Shown: piece by piece, positions 1 through 11,048 of the stretch
Position numbering within the stretch: the first letter of the stretch is position 1
Layout: each line of letters starts with the position of its first letter
DNA from: Saxidomus purpurata
Lineage: Eukaryota > Mollusca > Bivalvia > Venerida > Veneridae
DNA: 64,000 bases
Assembly (NCBI GenBank): GCA_022818135.1
Contig: JAFMSR010000005.1
Location: forward strand, 18,103,716-18,167,715
Direction: 5' to 3'
The notes under the pieces: generated by a model
Databases searched by the model: none
Told to the model about the DNA's origin: nothing
What the model saw: only the letters and a program-made list of their open reading frames with translations
Position numbers and translations under genes: made by a program

Positions 1-840
1 TCCATTTATCAAATACAATGTAGTCTAAATTAGGCATATCAACGTACAAAAGTATACTACTTAATACAATTTACATCACAGATGAACCTGTGAAGGACAG
101 TTAAAACACCGAGGAAGGAAAGTATAAAGCTGCTCGCTTTCAGTTGCCGTTGAATAAAAATAAAATTTTCAAACGGCTTGTCGCAGTCTCTTTGGACATG
201 AAATTGCAGAAAACTAGAAATCTACACCTATAAACAAAAATTATAGATACAAATCCATTGTCAAAAACTGATTCAATTCTGCAAGTTTGTTTCTGAAATG
301 ATGTTATCATTTACGTCCGTATGACACGTCTAGTGTGGTGTGCCGAGTTTAGTGTGTTTGTCATCTCTTACTTTCTGCCTCTGTCGCTGGATAGCTTTGT
401 GCGTGTGAAAGGCCTCCTCTGCCAGTAAATAGTCTCAACATGGACTAGTCCTATACAATGCCTCTTCGTGACGACACACCTCGCGGCCTCAGACTTAACT
501 TCAAGGGACTCAAAGGCGGTCTTTCTCCAGACGGGCGGTATTCGAATCCCACCGGCGTGTAGACATGCCATGATGCCCATGAACAGAATCCCAGCTATGG
601 GTAAATAGCTAGAGTCGGAACCCCTTTTAAGTTCCCTACTGTGTTTCCGTGGAGGTGTTTACACAAGAAACTGGAGAACGGAAGTCAGATGTACCTGGTC
701 AGTTTGGCGCTCATTATCAAACTACCATTGTATAAAACATTCCGGCAATAACGTCTGTATCATCATCTAGAACACGCCGGGATCGATCTTTGAGGTCCCT
801 CTAGAAAGAGAAGCAGCATAGGGCTCCGAGCCTCGGCATA
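1..840. other. No gene recognised; AT-rich left flank
   Basis: No convincing coding exon was found. A box-B-like string (GGTATTCGAATCC) occurs near 536-549, but no matching box A or cloverleaf is evident, so it is not called as a tRNA or SINE. The bases just upstream of 850 may belong to the LINE relic that follows. Confidence 0.4.
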
Positions 841-852
841 GTCAACCCTAAA

Positions 853-1330
853 GTGCAACAGGTCACTCACCTCGACTTAGGGCCAGGAGGCGAGAGAGGA
901 AATCTACTGGCTACACAACGACACGGAAGATGCCACAACAAAACCTTTCTTAGAGTTATGCATCGGAACGCAGGAATCTTCAATAAGAAAACAGAACTGG
1001 AAAATATCCTGTGCAAAAAGGACATCCAAATATATTGCATTCAAGAAACTCACCATATACAAATGCAAAATCATTCAAAGATAAAAGGCTATGAGTGCTT
1101 CCGTTGCGAAAGGTTAGAAAGAATAAAAGTTGAAATCTTTATACTAGTAAGAAACAGTAGTGGTGTAATAAAAACCGGTATGCACATGGATGACTACGAA
1201 GAGCATGTTTTGAGTCTCAGACTGAGCGACGGTGATGAATGTTGTCAACACGTACTGCCCAAATGACAAATATCTGTTCTTAGATTATATTCATGTAAAC
1301 TACTCTAACTTTCTTGTGGTATAATACCTT
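853..1330 (+). pseudogene. Non-LTR retrotransposon endonuclease-domain relic
   Basis: The frame from about 950 to 1255 reads like the start of an apurinic-type endonuclease of a LINE: 'RNAGIFNKKTELENIL', then a 'CIQETHH' motif (the QETH block that holds the catalytic glutamate), then 'YECFRCER'. Near 1240-1250 the frame shifts. The following bases in the next frame read 'NVVNTYCPNDKYL', which is the family's next block (compare VxxYxPN). The disruption and the lack of a reverse transcriptase downstream make this a dead fragment. The clade was not determined. The relation to the LINE 3' tails elsewhere in the window is unknown. Confidence 0.7.
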
Positions 1331-2154
1331 AACAGACACCATCAAAGTAGGGGAAATTACCACAAATGAGTACAAAAGCAGCCAAGAGTCAAGCTTCCCT
1401 CGATGGATCTACAAGGCCAAATTGTTCGCCTTCTCTACAAGAAAACCAAATGGAATTAATACATGAATGGTCGCATTGAAGTCGTTGAAGGCTTCAGATA
1501 TGTCTCAGTCAACTACACGTATGATGATTTCTGCTACATGGATTTACAGTAATAGGTATGTTACTCAAGTCTTCATAAATATCAGCAGTTCTGTTTGTTG
1601 CCTGTATTTCTACCGACAAAGTCTTTATCTCTACCACAGCTGTGTCCCTGTTGCTTCCTTCTTCACCTTTGAACTGCTTGGTGAGCTTCAAAAGCGTGCC
1701 ATCCTTTTCCTGGTCGTAATACTGAACCCTGTGGTACACGATTCATACATGTCAAAATGAAAAATTATTGAGCTGGATTGATTTTGTGACATTGACCCAT
1801 TTACACCAAAAACAAAAGGACTTATCAACAGGTTGCAGGCAACCTTCTGAGAAAGCGTCAAAGTGAAAATTGTGACCTTTAGTGTTATAGAGGAAAAGCC
1901 TACCGACATCACGCCGTTTACTCACTTAGGTCAATCAGCCTATGAAATTGAAACACTGTAGTTGAAAAAGATCAAAGATTATTGGTGGAAACGATTTTTT
2001 TAAAGTTTGGGTCAGGTAACAGTGACCTTGACCTTTGACCCACTGACCCTAAAAACAATAGAATCATCTACTCAGTAAGACCAACAGTAATAGGGAACTG
2101 AAGAGTTAAGGTGATATAAATCTCAGGATATTGACAATAGAGGTTATCTTCATG
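1331..2154. repeat. Degenerate repeat DNA with a GTGACCTTGACC string
   Basis: There are no coding signals. At 1780-2150 the sequence resembles the 45.2-45.8 kb element: paragraphs of 'aacaatag', 'ggttgcaggcaaccttctgag' type and a 'gtgaccttgacctttgaccc' string near 2020-2042. It is probably a truncated copy of that family without clear ends. Confidence 0.5.
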
Positions 2155-2185
2155 TTGAACTGGATAGGTATTCAGTAGAACATTT

Positions 2186-2602
2186 GTGTCACCCTCTTAC
2201 ACTTCTAAATAACCAATGATTTCGTGACAAAATCCAAGTACAAAAAGGGGCATAACTCTGTCAAATATTACCTTGACCTACAAAGTCTAGCAGCAGCACG
2301 GCCCTTTAGTCATAAGCATTGAAATTTGAAACTTTGATGAAGAAATCTTAAGAAATGGCAAAGTTATAGCCAATGTTGAGGTTTCGTGACAAAAAGTCAG
2401 TACAAAAAGGGGCATTACTCTGTAAAATTTGAACTTGACCTAAAAAATTTGGCAGCTACACAAGCCTTTTGTCATCAGCAATACAATAGTAAAGTTTGAT
2501 CAAGAATCTTAAGAAATGGCGAAGTTATAGCCAACAAGAAGTTTTTGTGACAGACGGACAAAGTGATTCCTATGTATCTCCTTTTCTCAGAAAGGGCAAC
2601 AC
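2186..2602. mobile_element. Short TIR element, family A (GTGTCRCCCT ends)
   Basis: The left end GTGTCACCCTCTT near 2186 and the right end AAGGGCAACAC near 2592 are imperfect inverted repeats. Between them about 160-bp units repeat, each with 'acaaaaaggggcat(a/t)actctg' followed by 'gaaatcttaagaaatggcaaagttatagc'. A better preserved copy lies at 12539-13096. It has no coding capacity, so it would be non-autonomous. Confidence 0.7.
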
Positions 2603-3046
2603 AAAAAGGGAAGGATTATAAGAAGACACAAAAATGTTACATTGTTTATTTTAATATTTTGCTAAAATGCATAATATTTCAAGTGCTACCTGTATAAACT
2701 GAACTCTTCAGTTACATGATATCTTGACTTAAAATGCTACAATATGTTCTTTTTAAGTCAAAACTATGACTGTTTGGAGAGAAAAATTAAATCTATAAAA
2801 CTACAATGGTTTTGCTAAACTGATGATGGCGTAATTCAACTGATCATTTACAGCAATCTGAACTGCCAACCTGTACCTCTATGCTAAAAAGAAAAATTCT
2901 GTGAACTGCTTCTTGATTTGTATGTGAATCTATCATGATTTCTTCATACACTTTTTCTAGGAAATTTATTCTGTATTTAGCAATCTGATTATGACTCATA
3001 ACTGTTTTTATCTGCAGAATCTACAGAAAATCTGCTCAACCCACAT

Positions 3047-3109
3047 ACTAGTATGAGAACTTTTTATACTAGTATGAGAACTTTTTATACTAGTATGAGA
3101 ACTTTTTAT
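3047..3109. repeat. 21-bp tandem repeat, 3 perfect copies
   Basis: The unit ACTAGTATGAGAACTTTTTAT plus identical copies at 3047, 3068 and 3089 gives three perfect tandem copies. The perfect identity suggests a recent expansion. It lies just before the family B element. Confidence 0.95.
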
Positions 3110-3177
3110 CAGTTGATGTAAATTGAAAGATTTGACTAAAATTAGACAAAAACTAGACCTATCACTAAATGTGATTA

Positions 3178-4077
3178 ATACCCCCAAAAGACTGCTTTAT
3201 AAACTGAGGAAGTTCGTAGTAACAGAATACCTTGCAAAAAAACACTTAAATAGAGATAGTGTTCTTGGCAATAACTCTGCAATTAGTCAAAATAAAGTTA
3301 TGGTTTTTGTGCACTGCACTTCCTCTCAGTGTACTTGACCATTGTATGAAGTTGTATTGAATTCCAACCAGTAGTTTTCAAGTTATGCTCCAAACAAGGA
3401 AAAGTAACAAAGGGCAATCACTCTGTAATTACTCCAGATAGAGTTATGGTGTTTGTACACAGCACTTCCTCTTATTGTACTTGACCATTGAATTAAGTTG
3501 TATTGAATTCCAACTAGAAGTTTTCAAGTTATGCTCCGGACAAGGATAGGTAACAAAGGGCATTTACTCTGTAATTACTCAAGATAGAGTTATGGTTCTT
3601 GTACACAGCACTTCATCTTGTTGTGCTAGACCATTGTATGAAGTTGTATTGAATTCCCACCAGTAGTTTTCAAGTTATGCTCTGGACAGGGAAGAACAAA
3701 GGGCGATAACTTTGTAATGAGTCAAGATGATGTTATGGTTGTTGTGCACAACACTTCCTCTGAAAGTGCTTGACCATTGTATGAAGTTGTATTAAATTCC
3801 CACCAGTAGTTTTCAAATTATGCTCTGGACAAGGAAAGGTAACAAAGGGCAATAACTCTGTAATGAGTAAAGATGGTGTTATGGTTCTTGTGCACAACAC
3901 TTCCTCTGAAAGTGCTTGACTATTGTAAGAAGTTGTATTGAATTCTAACTAGTAGTTTTCAAGTTATGCTCCGGACAAGGTAAATGCAACAGACCACCTC
4001 ACTGACCAACCAACTGACCAACCGACCAACCACCAGGTGACTCCTATATACACCCCCAAACTTTGTTTCGGGGGTAT
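3178..4077. mobile_element. TIR element, family B (ATACCCCC ends) with about 146-bp internal array
   Basis: The left end ATACCCCC at 3178-3185 is the exact reverse complement of GGGGGTAT at 4070-4077. Inside, a unit of about 146 bp is repeated roughly five times. The phase-marking 'gggcaataactctg' word falls near 3267, 3413, 3559, 3702 and 3848. Each unit carries 'gagttatggt', 'cacttcctct', 'ttgaccattgtatgaagttg' and 'ttttcaagttatgctc'. The right end also contains CACCCCCAAACTTTGTTTCGGGGGT, a terminal hairpin. A partial copy lies at 48297-48948. No protein is encoded. Confidence 0.8.
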
Positions 4078-4089
4078 AAAAAACTCCAA

Positions 4090-6480
4090 CTGATAAAAGT
4101 TTATTGGGTTATACTTCTTGATCATTTAAGCACCAACTCTCAACATAAAACATTTTCTCGTGCACAACTTTAACCATGACCTCCATAAAACACTTGAGCA
4201 AATGTTGCTAAACGTTCATAAACCTATCATTCTGGTACAACTATTTCCTCCTACAACAAATACACTGTGGATAATTCAATGAACACATTTCCCTTGTAAA
4301 GTTGGTCAAATCATCACAAAAACTCAATAAACAAGTGTATCTTATTGCATACCTCATATGTTTCCACGGTTGTTGAGTATGTAACCTGTAACAACAGGGT
4401 TTTGCGATTAGAGACCAACTGTTGTGAGAGGTAGGATAGTGAATACATGTATATCATAGTTTTCCAAGGCTATTCATACAATGTCAAATAGCTATTCAAA
4501 GATGATTTAACAAGGGACTGATGACACAAAAAGGTTATATCTAGAGTTTTGTCATAACTATGCATACACTGTACATGAAATGTACTTTCACAGTGCACAG
4601 TTCTACAGTCTATCCTTGTTCTAAATGGAGCCGGTGTACATTAAATATAGATTATAGAAATAGGAATTGCTAAAATAATCGGTGGAGTAACAAAGCAAAT
4701 AATGTATACTACTCCATCAAATTTATACATGTATTACCTAATGAGAATTTCAAGCAAATATATGACATGTTGACATACTCATAAATTTCAAAATAATCTA
4801 CAGACCCATGGCTGAGAACAAATTATTTCTGTGAAGAATGTCTAACTAATATAAATACAATGTACATTGGCAATAAATAAATTCATATATAACATAATAT
4901 CAATGGGTATTCAATTATTCATATCATTTAAAAACACTCTTGTTTAGTATAACAACTCAAAAAATGTGTTAAAAATTCTGTTTACATCTATAAATTAATT
5001 ACAGTTGTATTATCATGGGTGCATTAATATAGAAATAAACTTTAATTATCCAATCTATATAAGGCTTTACTCTTAAAAAGTCTTAGTCTACAGTTTGGTA
5101 ACATTTTGTTAATACAATGTGGCATCTAGAATGTTCACAAAGTTAGCCTTGCATCTGATTTGGTAGCAAAAGTTTCTGAATCTGTAAGACATGTTTGTGT
5201 TTACTTCATCTGTATATGAATTTATTTGTGCAATAAACAAAGACAAGGCCATGAGGCTCATGATGTACAGTTATACAAATACTGATGCTACTTAGTATCT
5301 GCTTTTTGTCCTCGAAGATTTTTCTCTTTTCAGATGCTTACTGAGGATTTTATCAAGCCTTTACTTAATAAAATAAATGTCTCAACATCCAAGCCTTACT
5401 TGACCGTAGCATATGATTACAAAGCATTTAACAGTTTATATGCATAACGGTAAGTCAATTTTTACTTCACCATCCTACTGATTCCATTAATTTAAAAGAT
5501 GAGCTATACTAGTATATACTTCTGTGGGCATGTGAGTCTGCCTCCGTGGTTGAGTGGATAGATTCTAACCCCTGACTTTAAATTACTGAAACATCTAAAT
5601 GATTTAATACCTGGAATGAAAATTTGCATTGATCTTTGAAAAGGGTCACTGGGAATGAGAATCAAGAACCTAACAGATCTTGTTGGTAAACAGAAAATAG
5701 CCCTAAATGACATACCATGAACATTGTAAGCACTAACAAGTGACATGCTGGGAAAAGTAAAACATGGAACAGACACACGGGAGGAAATTTTATCATGCTA
5801 CAAACTCAAGGTGGACAATTTTTGACAATTATGATAGTCAAGCTCTGTGTAAATGATTTGCAGCATGCTCTATAAGTGTATTTATACCACTATGAGGCAT
5901 TTTCTATCATATGCAACTAGATTGGTGGGATCAAGAATTATACATGTATATGCTTATAGGTTTGGTGACAGTTCAATGTTGGACATCAACTATGAAGTTC
6001 CTCTCCTAATACAGTAAACAAACAAAAATGAATGAATACACCTGCCTTCCCTTGTCATAAATCATACCCATGTACAAACAACCTGTGTGTGTTTATTCTT
6101 AAAACAGAAATGCAGAAAACTAGAAAATATTAAAAATTGACTTCCTAGCACTAGATCTCTGAAGCATCTGACTAAATTTTCACTTTTGGGCTGCTCTTAT
6201 TTATATTAATTTTGTATCATCTGAGTTACTTATATCCAATTAACACAAAGTTTTAGTCCAATCCATCATTACAAACGGTTAAACACATAATAAATGTTAA
6301 GTCAGATTACTTTACAACAGCTTGATTTCTTCTTCAAGGTAATAGGCTTTATTGCACATTGTGGGGCAGTATGTGTTTCTTAAAAAAGACCAGCTACAAC
6401 TTCTATCTGAACTTCTTCTTAGGCCCAACTACGATGCATCTTTTCTCCTGGGTATAAAACACCAACAGCACTACCTACAC
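4090..6480. other. AT-rich non-coding stretch
   Basis: No exon or clear repeat array was recognised. Near 5537-5580 'cctccgtggttgagtggataga' resembles a tRNA box A (Ser/Leu type), but no box B follows within about 60 bases, so at most it is a truncated SINE head. Confidence 0.4.
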
Positions 6481-6504
6481 AAAACTTAACCAAAACTGAC
6501 AACA

Positions 6505-6935
6505 AAAACTATCATTGAGAAACCAGCACTGACAATGACAACTGCCATTGAGAAACCATCACTGACAACAACTGTATATGATAAATCCAGCACTGACAAC
6601 AACTGTCATTGAGAAACCATCACTGACAACAACTGTCATTGTGAAACCATCTCTGACAACAACTGTCAATGATTAATCCAGCACTGACAACAACTGTCAT
6701 TGAGAACCATCACTGACAATAACTGTCCTTGAGAAACCATCACTGACAACAACTGTCCTTGAGAAACCACCACTGACAACTATCATTGAGAAACCACCAC
6801 TGACAACAACTGTCCTTGAGAAACCATCACTGACAACAACTGTCATTGAAAAATCTAGCACTGATAACATCCGCCAATGACAAAATCCAGCACTGACAAT
6901 GACAACTGCCACTGAGAAACTAAAACTGACAACAA
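6505..6935. repeat. 30-bp minisatellite, about 13 imperfect copies
   Basis: The unit is 'cactgacaac aactgtcatt gagaaaccat' (30 bp), with variants that change 'gagaaacc' to 'gataaatcc' and 'catt' to 'cctt'. The unit length is a multiple of three, so the minus strand shows a repetitive open frame (VVVSDGFSRT-like). That frame is a by-product of the repeat and is not called as a gene. Confidence 0.9.
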
Positions 6936-6939
6936 CAGT

Positions 6940-9880
6940 TTTCTGTCATTAAGTAAATGAAAATAGCTTGTCAAATAAAAATAGAGATATAAGACAAGCT
7001 ACCAAAACCAAAAATATTCCTTAGACTTTTATAGTGAAAAGTGCTCTACTGCTTTGAAGTATAAAAGTCATTCATCTAGAAAAACTACAACAACATATGG
7101 CAGCTACAATGAGATTACACAGTGTGTTACACATAGGATAAATACACAATGTATCAGTTTTTATAAAAAAAGGCCATTATTAAAATGCTGTTTGCTTCAA
7201 ATTTCCATTAATTACATGGAAAACAGATTATGTATAGTCCATATTTACACACACAATTCCAGCACATGTTTAACAACATTTGCTTCCAATTGGAAATCCT
7301 ATGGGTTTAATGACAATATTTTGCTAGATGTTGAAAATGCATGTTCATTTAAAGTGAAAAACATACTTAAACATGTTGCTTTAATTAAGTGTATTATTTT
7401 AAATAAAATTTAATGGCAATTTATTTTCTCATTATCTGAACAGAGTGGTGTAAGAAGCAAACAATATTTTAAAAGCCTTCAAATGTTCTCAACAATATGT
7501 TAGGCAATAAATGTAAGCGCATATAAAACAAGGATTACACTTACATCTCTTTGCCATCAAAGCATTCAATGTTAATAATTATCACAGATATATACAAAAT
7601 ATCAAAATTATGTATCACCTAATCTATGCTGATTAAATCACATATCTTACATCATCACTTGGCTACAGGGTGACTCATGTAATAAATGAGCTCATCTATT
7701 CAAAAACTAATGTCTCTATGTATGCAGTCTAGCAAATTAAGATAAATTGAACACCATGTTGAAATGGTAGATACTTAGAAACTATACCACTACTGACATG
7801 TCCTACAGACTCTGTGCTAAATGTCAGCCTTTCTGTACACCAGGGCTCATTTGAAAAAAGTAAATAACTTTGCTTAGTGATAGTGCTACTTTGTTGCAGG
7901 ATTGAAATTCCTGAAATATTATGTATACATAAATATCTGTTTTACCTCTTGTTAAAGTAAGAACATTGAGCCACTTAAGCCTAGCATTAAGTGCAAATAC
8001 TTAAATCTCCTATTCCATAAGGTAGACAGTTAATGGCAATACAGCACACTAAAAATGACACTTCTACCTAAACTGTTTTATGAAGACATAAGAAAGGGTG
8101 GGTGGATAAAGCAGGGAGGGGGGGGGGAAGCTAACAGAACCAAATACCAAGTAATACAAAGTACATTTCATTGGTAGTAAATCTGATGCAACAGTTAATT
8201 CAAAACATAAAAAGTCTTAAAAATTCATCATAAATAGTTCCAGCATCTAGAGCTGATAAAATCTAAGGTATGTTTGGAGGCAACGGAAGAAAAAATCAAA
8301 TAAAAATTACTTTCAACAAGAAAAAAATTTAATTGAATGCAAGAACATATTTATCATGAAATATAAACACTTCTGGAATTCCATTTGCAAATTTAACATG
8401 ATTGCTGCTTAATACAGACTACAATAGGACTGTATTTATAAATTTTTGCACGATTTTTCAGAACTGATGATAGCATATGATTATTTTTATAAAATTCTAA
8501 AATTTTATGAAATAATAAATATCTTTTCCCAACTAATAGACTGACATTTTCATACAGTTTTTATTTCTAAAACAATCCTCTAAATAAAACTAATGCAACA
8601 TAGATTCAACAAAATAAAAACAGTAAAAACAAACTGTAATGTACGACGGAGGAACAGTTTGGTGTACAGAAATATAAACCGATTTTTAAAATACTTTCCC
8701 TATAATGTCTTGAGGTAAAGAACAATAAAACAAACAGTAACACTAGTAACTAAAATCAAGAAAAATCAGAACCTTTTGTTATAAATATTCCTGTCATTCA
8801 CTACTGGTTTCTGATTGGCCAACTCAAAGTAAAGATTTCAAACTGACCAATCAGAAACTGGAGATTTATGAGTGGTCTCAGGGAATTGATTTATAACTTT
8901 AAGCCCTGATTATAACTATCACAACACATTGCGAAAATATGATACAATGGCAAGAAGCTTTGAGTACTCAATAACACTACATGCAAGCTACATTCACAGA
9001 ACAAAATACAACTTTTGATTTTCTGGAAGAACATTATTTCTCAAAAATAATCAAGCTATACAAGCTGTCACTTAAAATGACATACGCCCCCAAAGTAAGA
9101 CTTTGTCACAGAAAAGAGAAATTTAACCTTATTAAATAAGACAATGACTTAAGTTAGCGAACTGGAAGTTATGTGTGACACACATTCATATGTTAAGCAG
9201 TCACACGTCAATAGCCAAGTGAACAAGAAGTAACACTTATGAATGAGGTATAATCTAGCAGATGGACAAACCAACAGTGCAGTAATTATATGCTTCCCTT
9301 GGGGACTGCATATAAATGTCTGGCTATTATGCAAACTACAAAATAAGTAATGCACAAGAAGGCAGTCCTTGATTTCAATTTTTTACATCTACATAAACAG
9401 GCACTGTATAAAATTTGCGTAGCTTTTTATAAATAATACTGGCACAATATTACAGCAAGCATCACGCTATGAAGTATTTCATGCAAGCTATAAGAAACTT
9501 TCTTCAAAACTATATGCACAGACACTTCACGTAGACATTCTTTATTCAAAATTCCTACAATCAATACAGCTTTAAAAAGGGTTTTAAAACACAAGGTATT
9601 TATAGAACATGTATGTGACAAATTCAAGTTAATTTGGCTTCAATTTTAAAGCTTTGCAAAATGAAACAACTTTAAGTGCTTGATAACAAATGAAATATTG
9701 AATAAAAAATAAAAAACAAACTCCTTTTGAAGGCTAATTTTCATTCCCACATCATTAACAAATGAAAATTTTGAAGCAGAAAATTCAACAAAATACAAAA
9801 TAAACATTCCTGAACATGTCACACTTTTAAATCAGCCCACTTTTTCACTAGCAGACAACATTTCTGCCTTTTTGACAAGC
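6940..9880. other. AT-rich non-coding stretch
   Basis: No coding exon was recognised. Notable only are a poly-G run near 8117-8128 and an imperfect inverted repeat at about 8805-8870: 'ggtttctgattggcca' against 'tgaccaatcagaaactgg', each arm containing an ATTGG (CCAAT) core. The arms could be a decayed MITE or two opposed CCAAT boxes. Confidence 0.4.
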
Positions 9881-9883
9881 AAG

Positions 9884-10163
9884 TTTTGACCATGAACAGG
9901 GTGCAAGTCTATGCACCATTTGGCCATGATCAGGGTACAAGTCTATGCACCATTTGACCATGATCAGGGTGCAAGTCTATGCACCATTTGACTATGATCA
10001 GGGTGCAAGTCTATGCACCATTTGACCATGATCAGGGTGCAAGTCTATGCACCATTTGGCCATGATCAGGGTGCAAGTCTATGCACCATTTGGCCATGAT
10101 CAGGGTGCATATCTATGCACCATTTGGCCATGATCAGGGTGCAAGTCTATGCACAGTTTAGCC
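9884..10163. repeat. 34-bp minisatellite, about 8 copies
   Basis: The unit, starting at GATCAGGGTGCAAGTCTATG and completed by CACCATTTGGCCAT, repeats about eight times with single-base variants (ggcc/gacc/gact; gtgc/gtac). A plus-strand open frame that begins in it and runs to 10420 has no recognisable protein and is regarded as chance. Confidence 0.92.
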
Positions 10164-10694
10164 ATGAGCTACACAGTCTGCTGTTTAGTTGGCATGTTTA
10201 CATTCAACAACCCTTGGAACAACAAATGGTACTGTCTAAGCTAGAAGCCGGACGATTCCACTTCACTAAAGTGGGAAAGGTCTGTATTAAACATTTTCAA
10301 AAATCGAGTGACAAAAAGAGCCACCAACTGGATAGCTTTGTAAGTCAAAATTTTATTGCTTCAATGACTGCCCTCTTTAAACTTGAAAATCAATGTTATA
10401 TCTTGATTCCAAATAAATAAATTTGTGGAGAAAATTTTATTAAGTCAGAAAAGTTGACCTACAGCCAATACTGTTAGAAGCTGAAGAGGGTGGCAGTTTC
10501 AGTGACAAAAAAAAACATATGTATCCTACCTAAATCTTTTATCTGTTACACAAAAAGCATCTGATATTAATTTGGGTCAGAATTCAGATTTCAAACCTGA
10601 CTGTGTCACTTTGTGCATATTCTAAAAGAAAAATTGTAGCAGTTCATATTTTTTTACTGCAGAAAGTCTTCTTTCATCTAGGTGCTATCTGGCA

Positions 10695-10700
10695 TTTATT
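10695..10700 (-). terminator. Candidate poly(A) signal of the ANKRD29-like gene
   Basis: The minus strand reads AATAAA here, about 350 bases beyond the ANKRD29-like stop codon at 11049. Other AATAAA words occur further on in this AT-rich DNA, so the choice is tentative. Confidence 0.3.
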
Positions 10701-11048
10701 CGTATTTTGATTTATGTTTGCCTTTAAATGCTTGAAATTAGGTTCAAATAAAGGACAGAAGTCAATCCATTGACCTCCAAATAAATTTGCTTTTTTAAAA
10801 ATAGCCTTAATTTCAACTTACAATACAATGCACAGTTCAACAATCCAGCATTTGTGAAAGTTCTATTGATGCAATATATTTCAGATAACAACATTTTTGA
10901 GCCCCTTTTTTAAAGTTTTTACAAACTGAAAAAAAAGGAGCTGTTGTTTCTAGATTCAGTTAAACAAAAACTCTTGAGTATGCTGAACACATGCATGGGT
11001 TTCTCTAATCCCATAGAAAGTTATGTTAACAGTCACATTACACTCGTA

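Noticed and set aside
6697..6912. Minus-strand frame with VVVSDGFSRT repeats
   Set aside because: It is a translation of the 30-bp minisatellite; the unit length is a multiple of three, so the frame stays open by default.
8805..8870. Promoter with paired CCAAT boxes
   Set aside because: The imperfect inverted repeat is not near any recognised gene start; a decayed MITE is as likely.
9890..10160. CRISPR-like array
   Set aside because: Repeats are directly adjacent without unique spacers and the DNA is animal; it is a minisatellite.
10115..10420. Plus-strand 101-aa frame
   Set aside because: It begins in the 34-bp minisatellite and has no recognisable domain or splice pattern.
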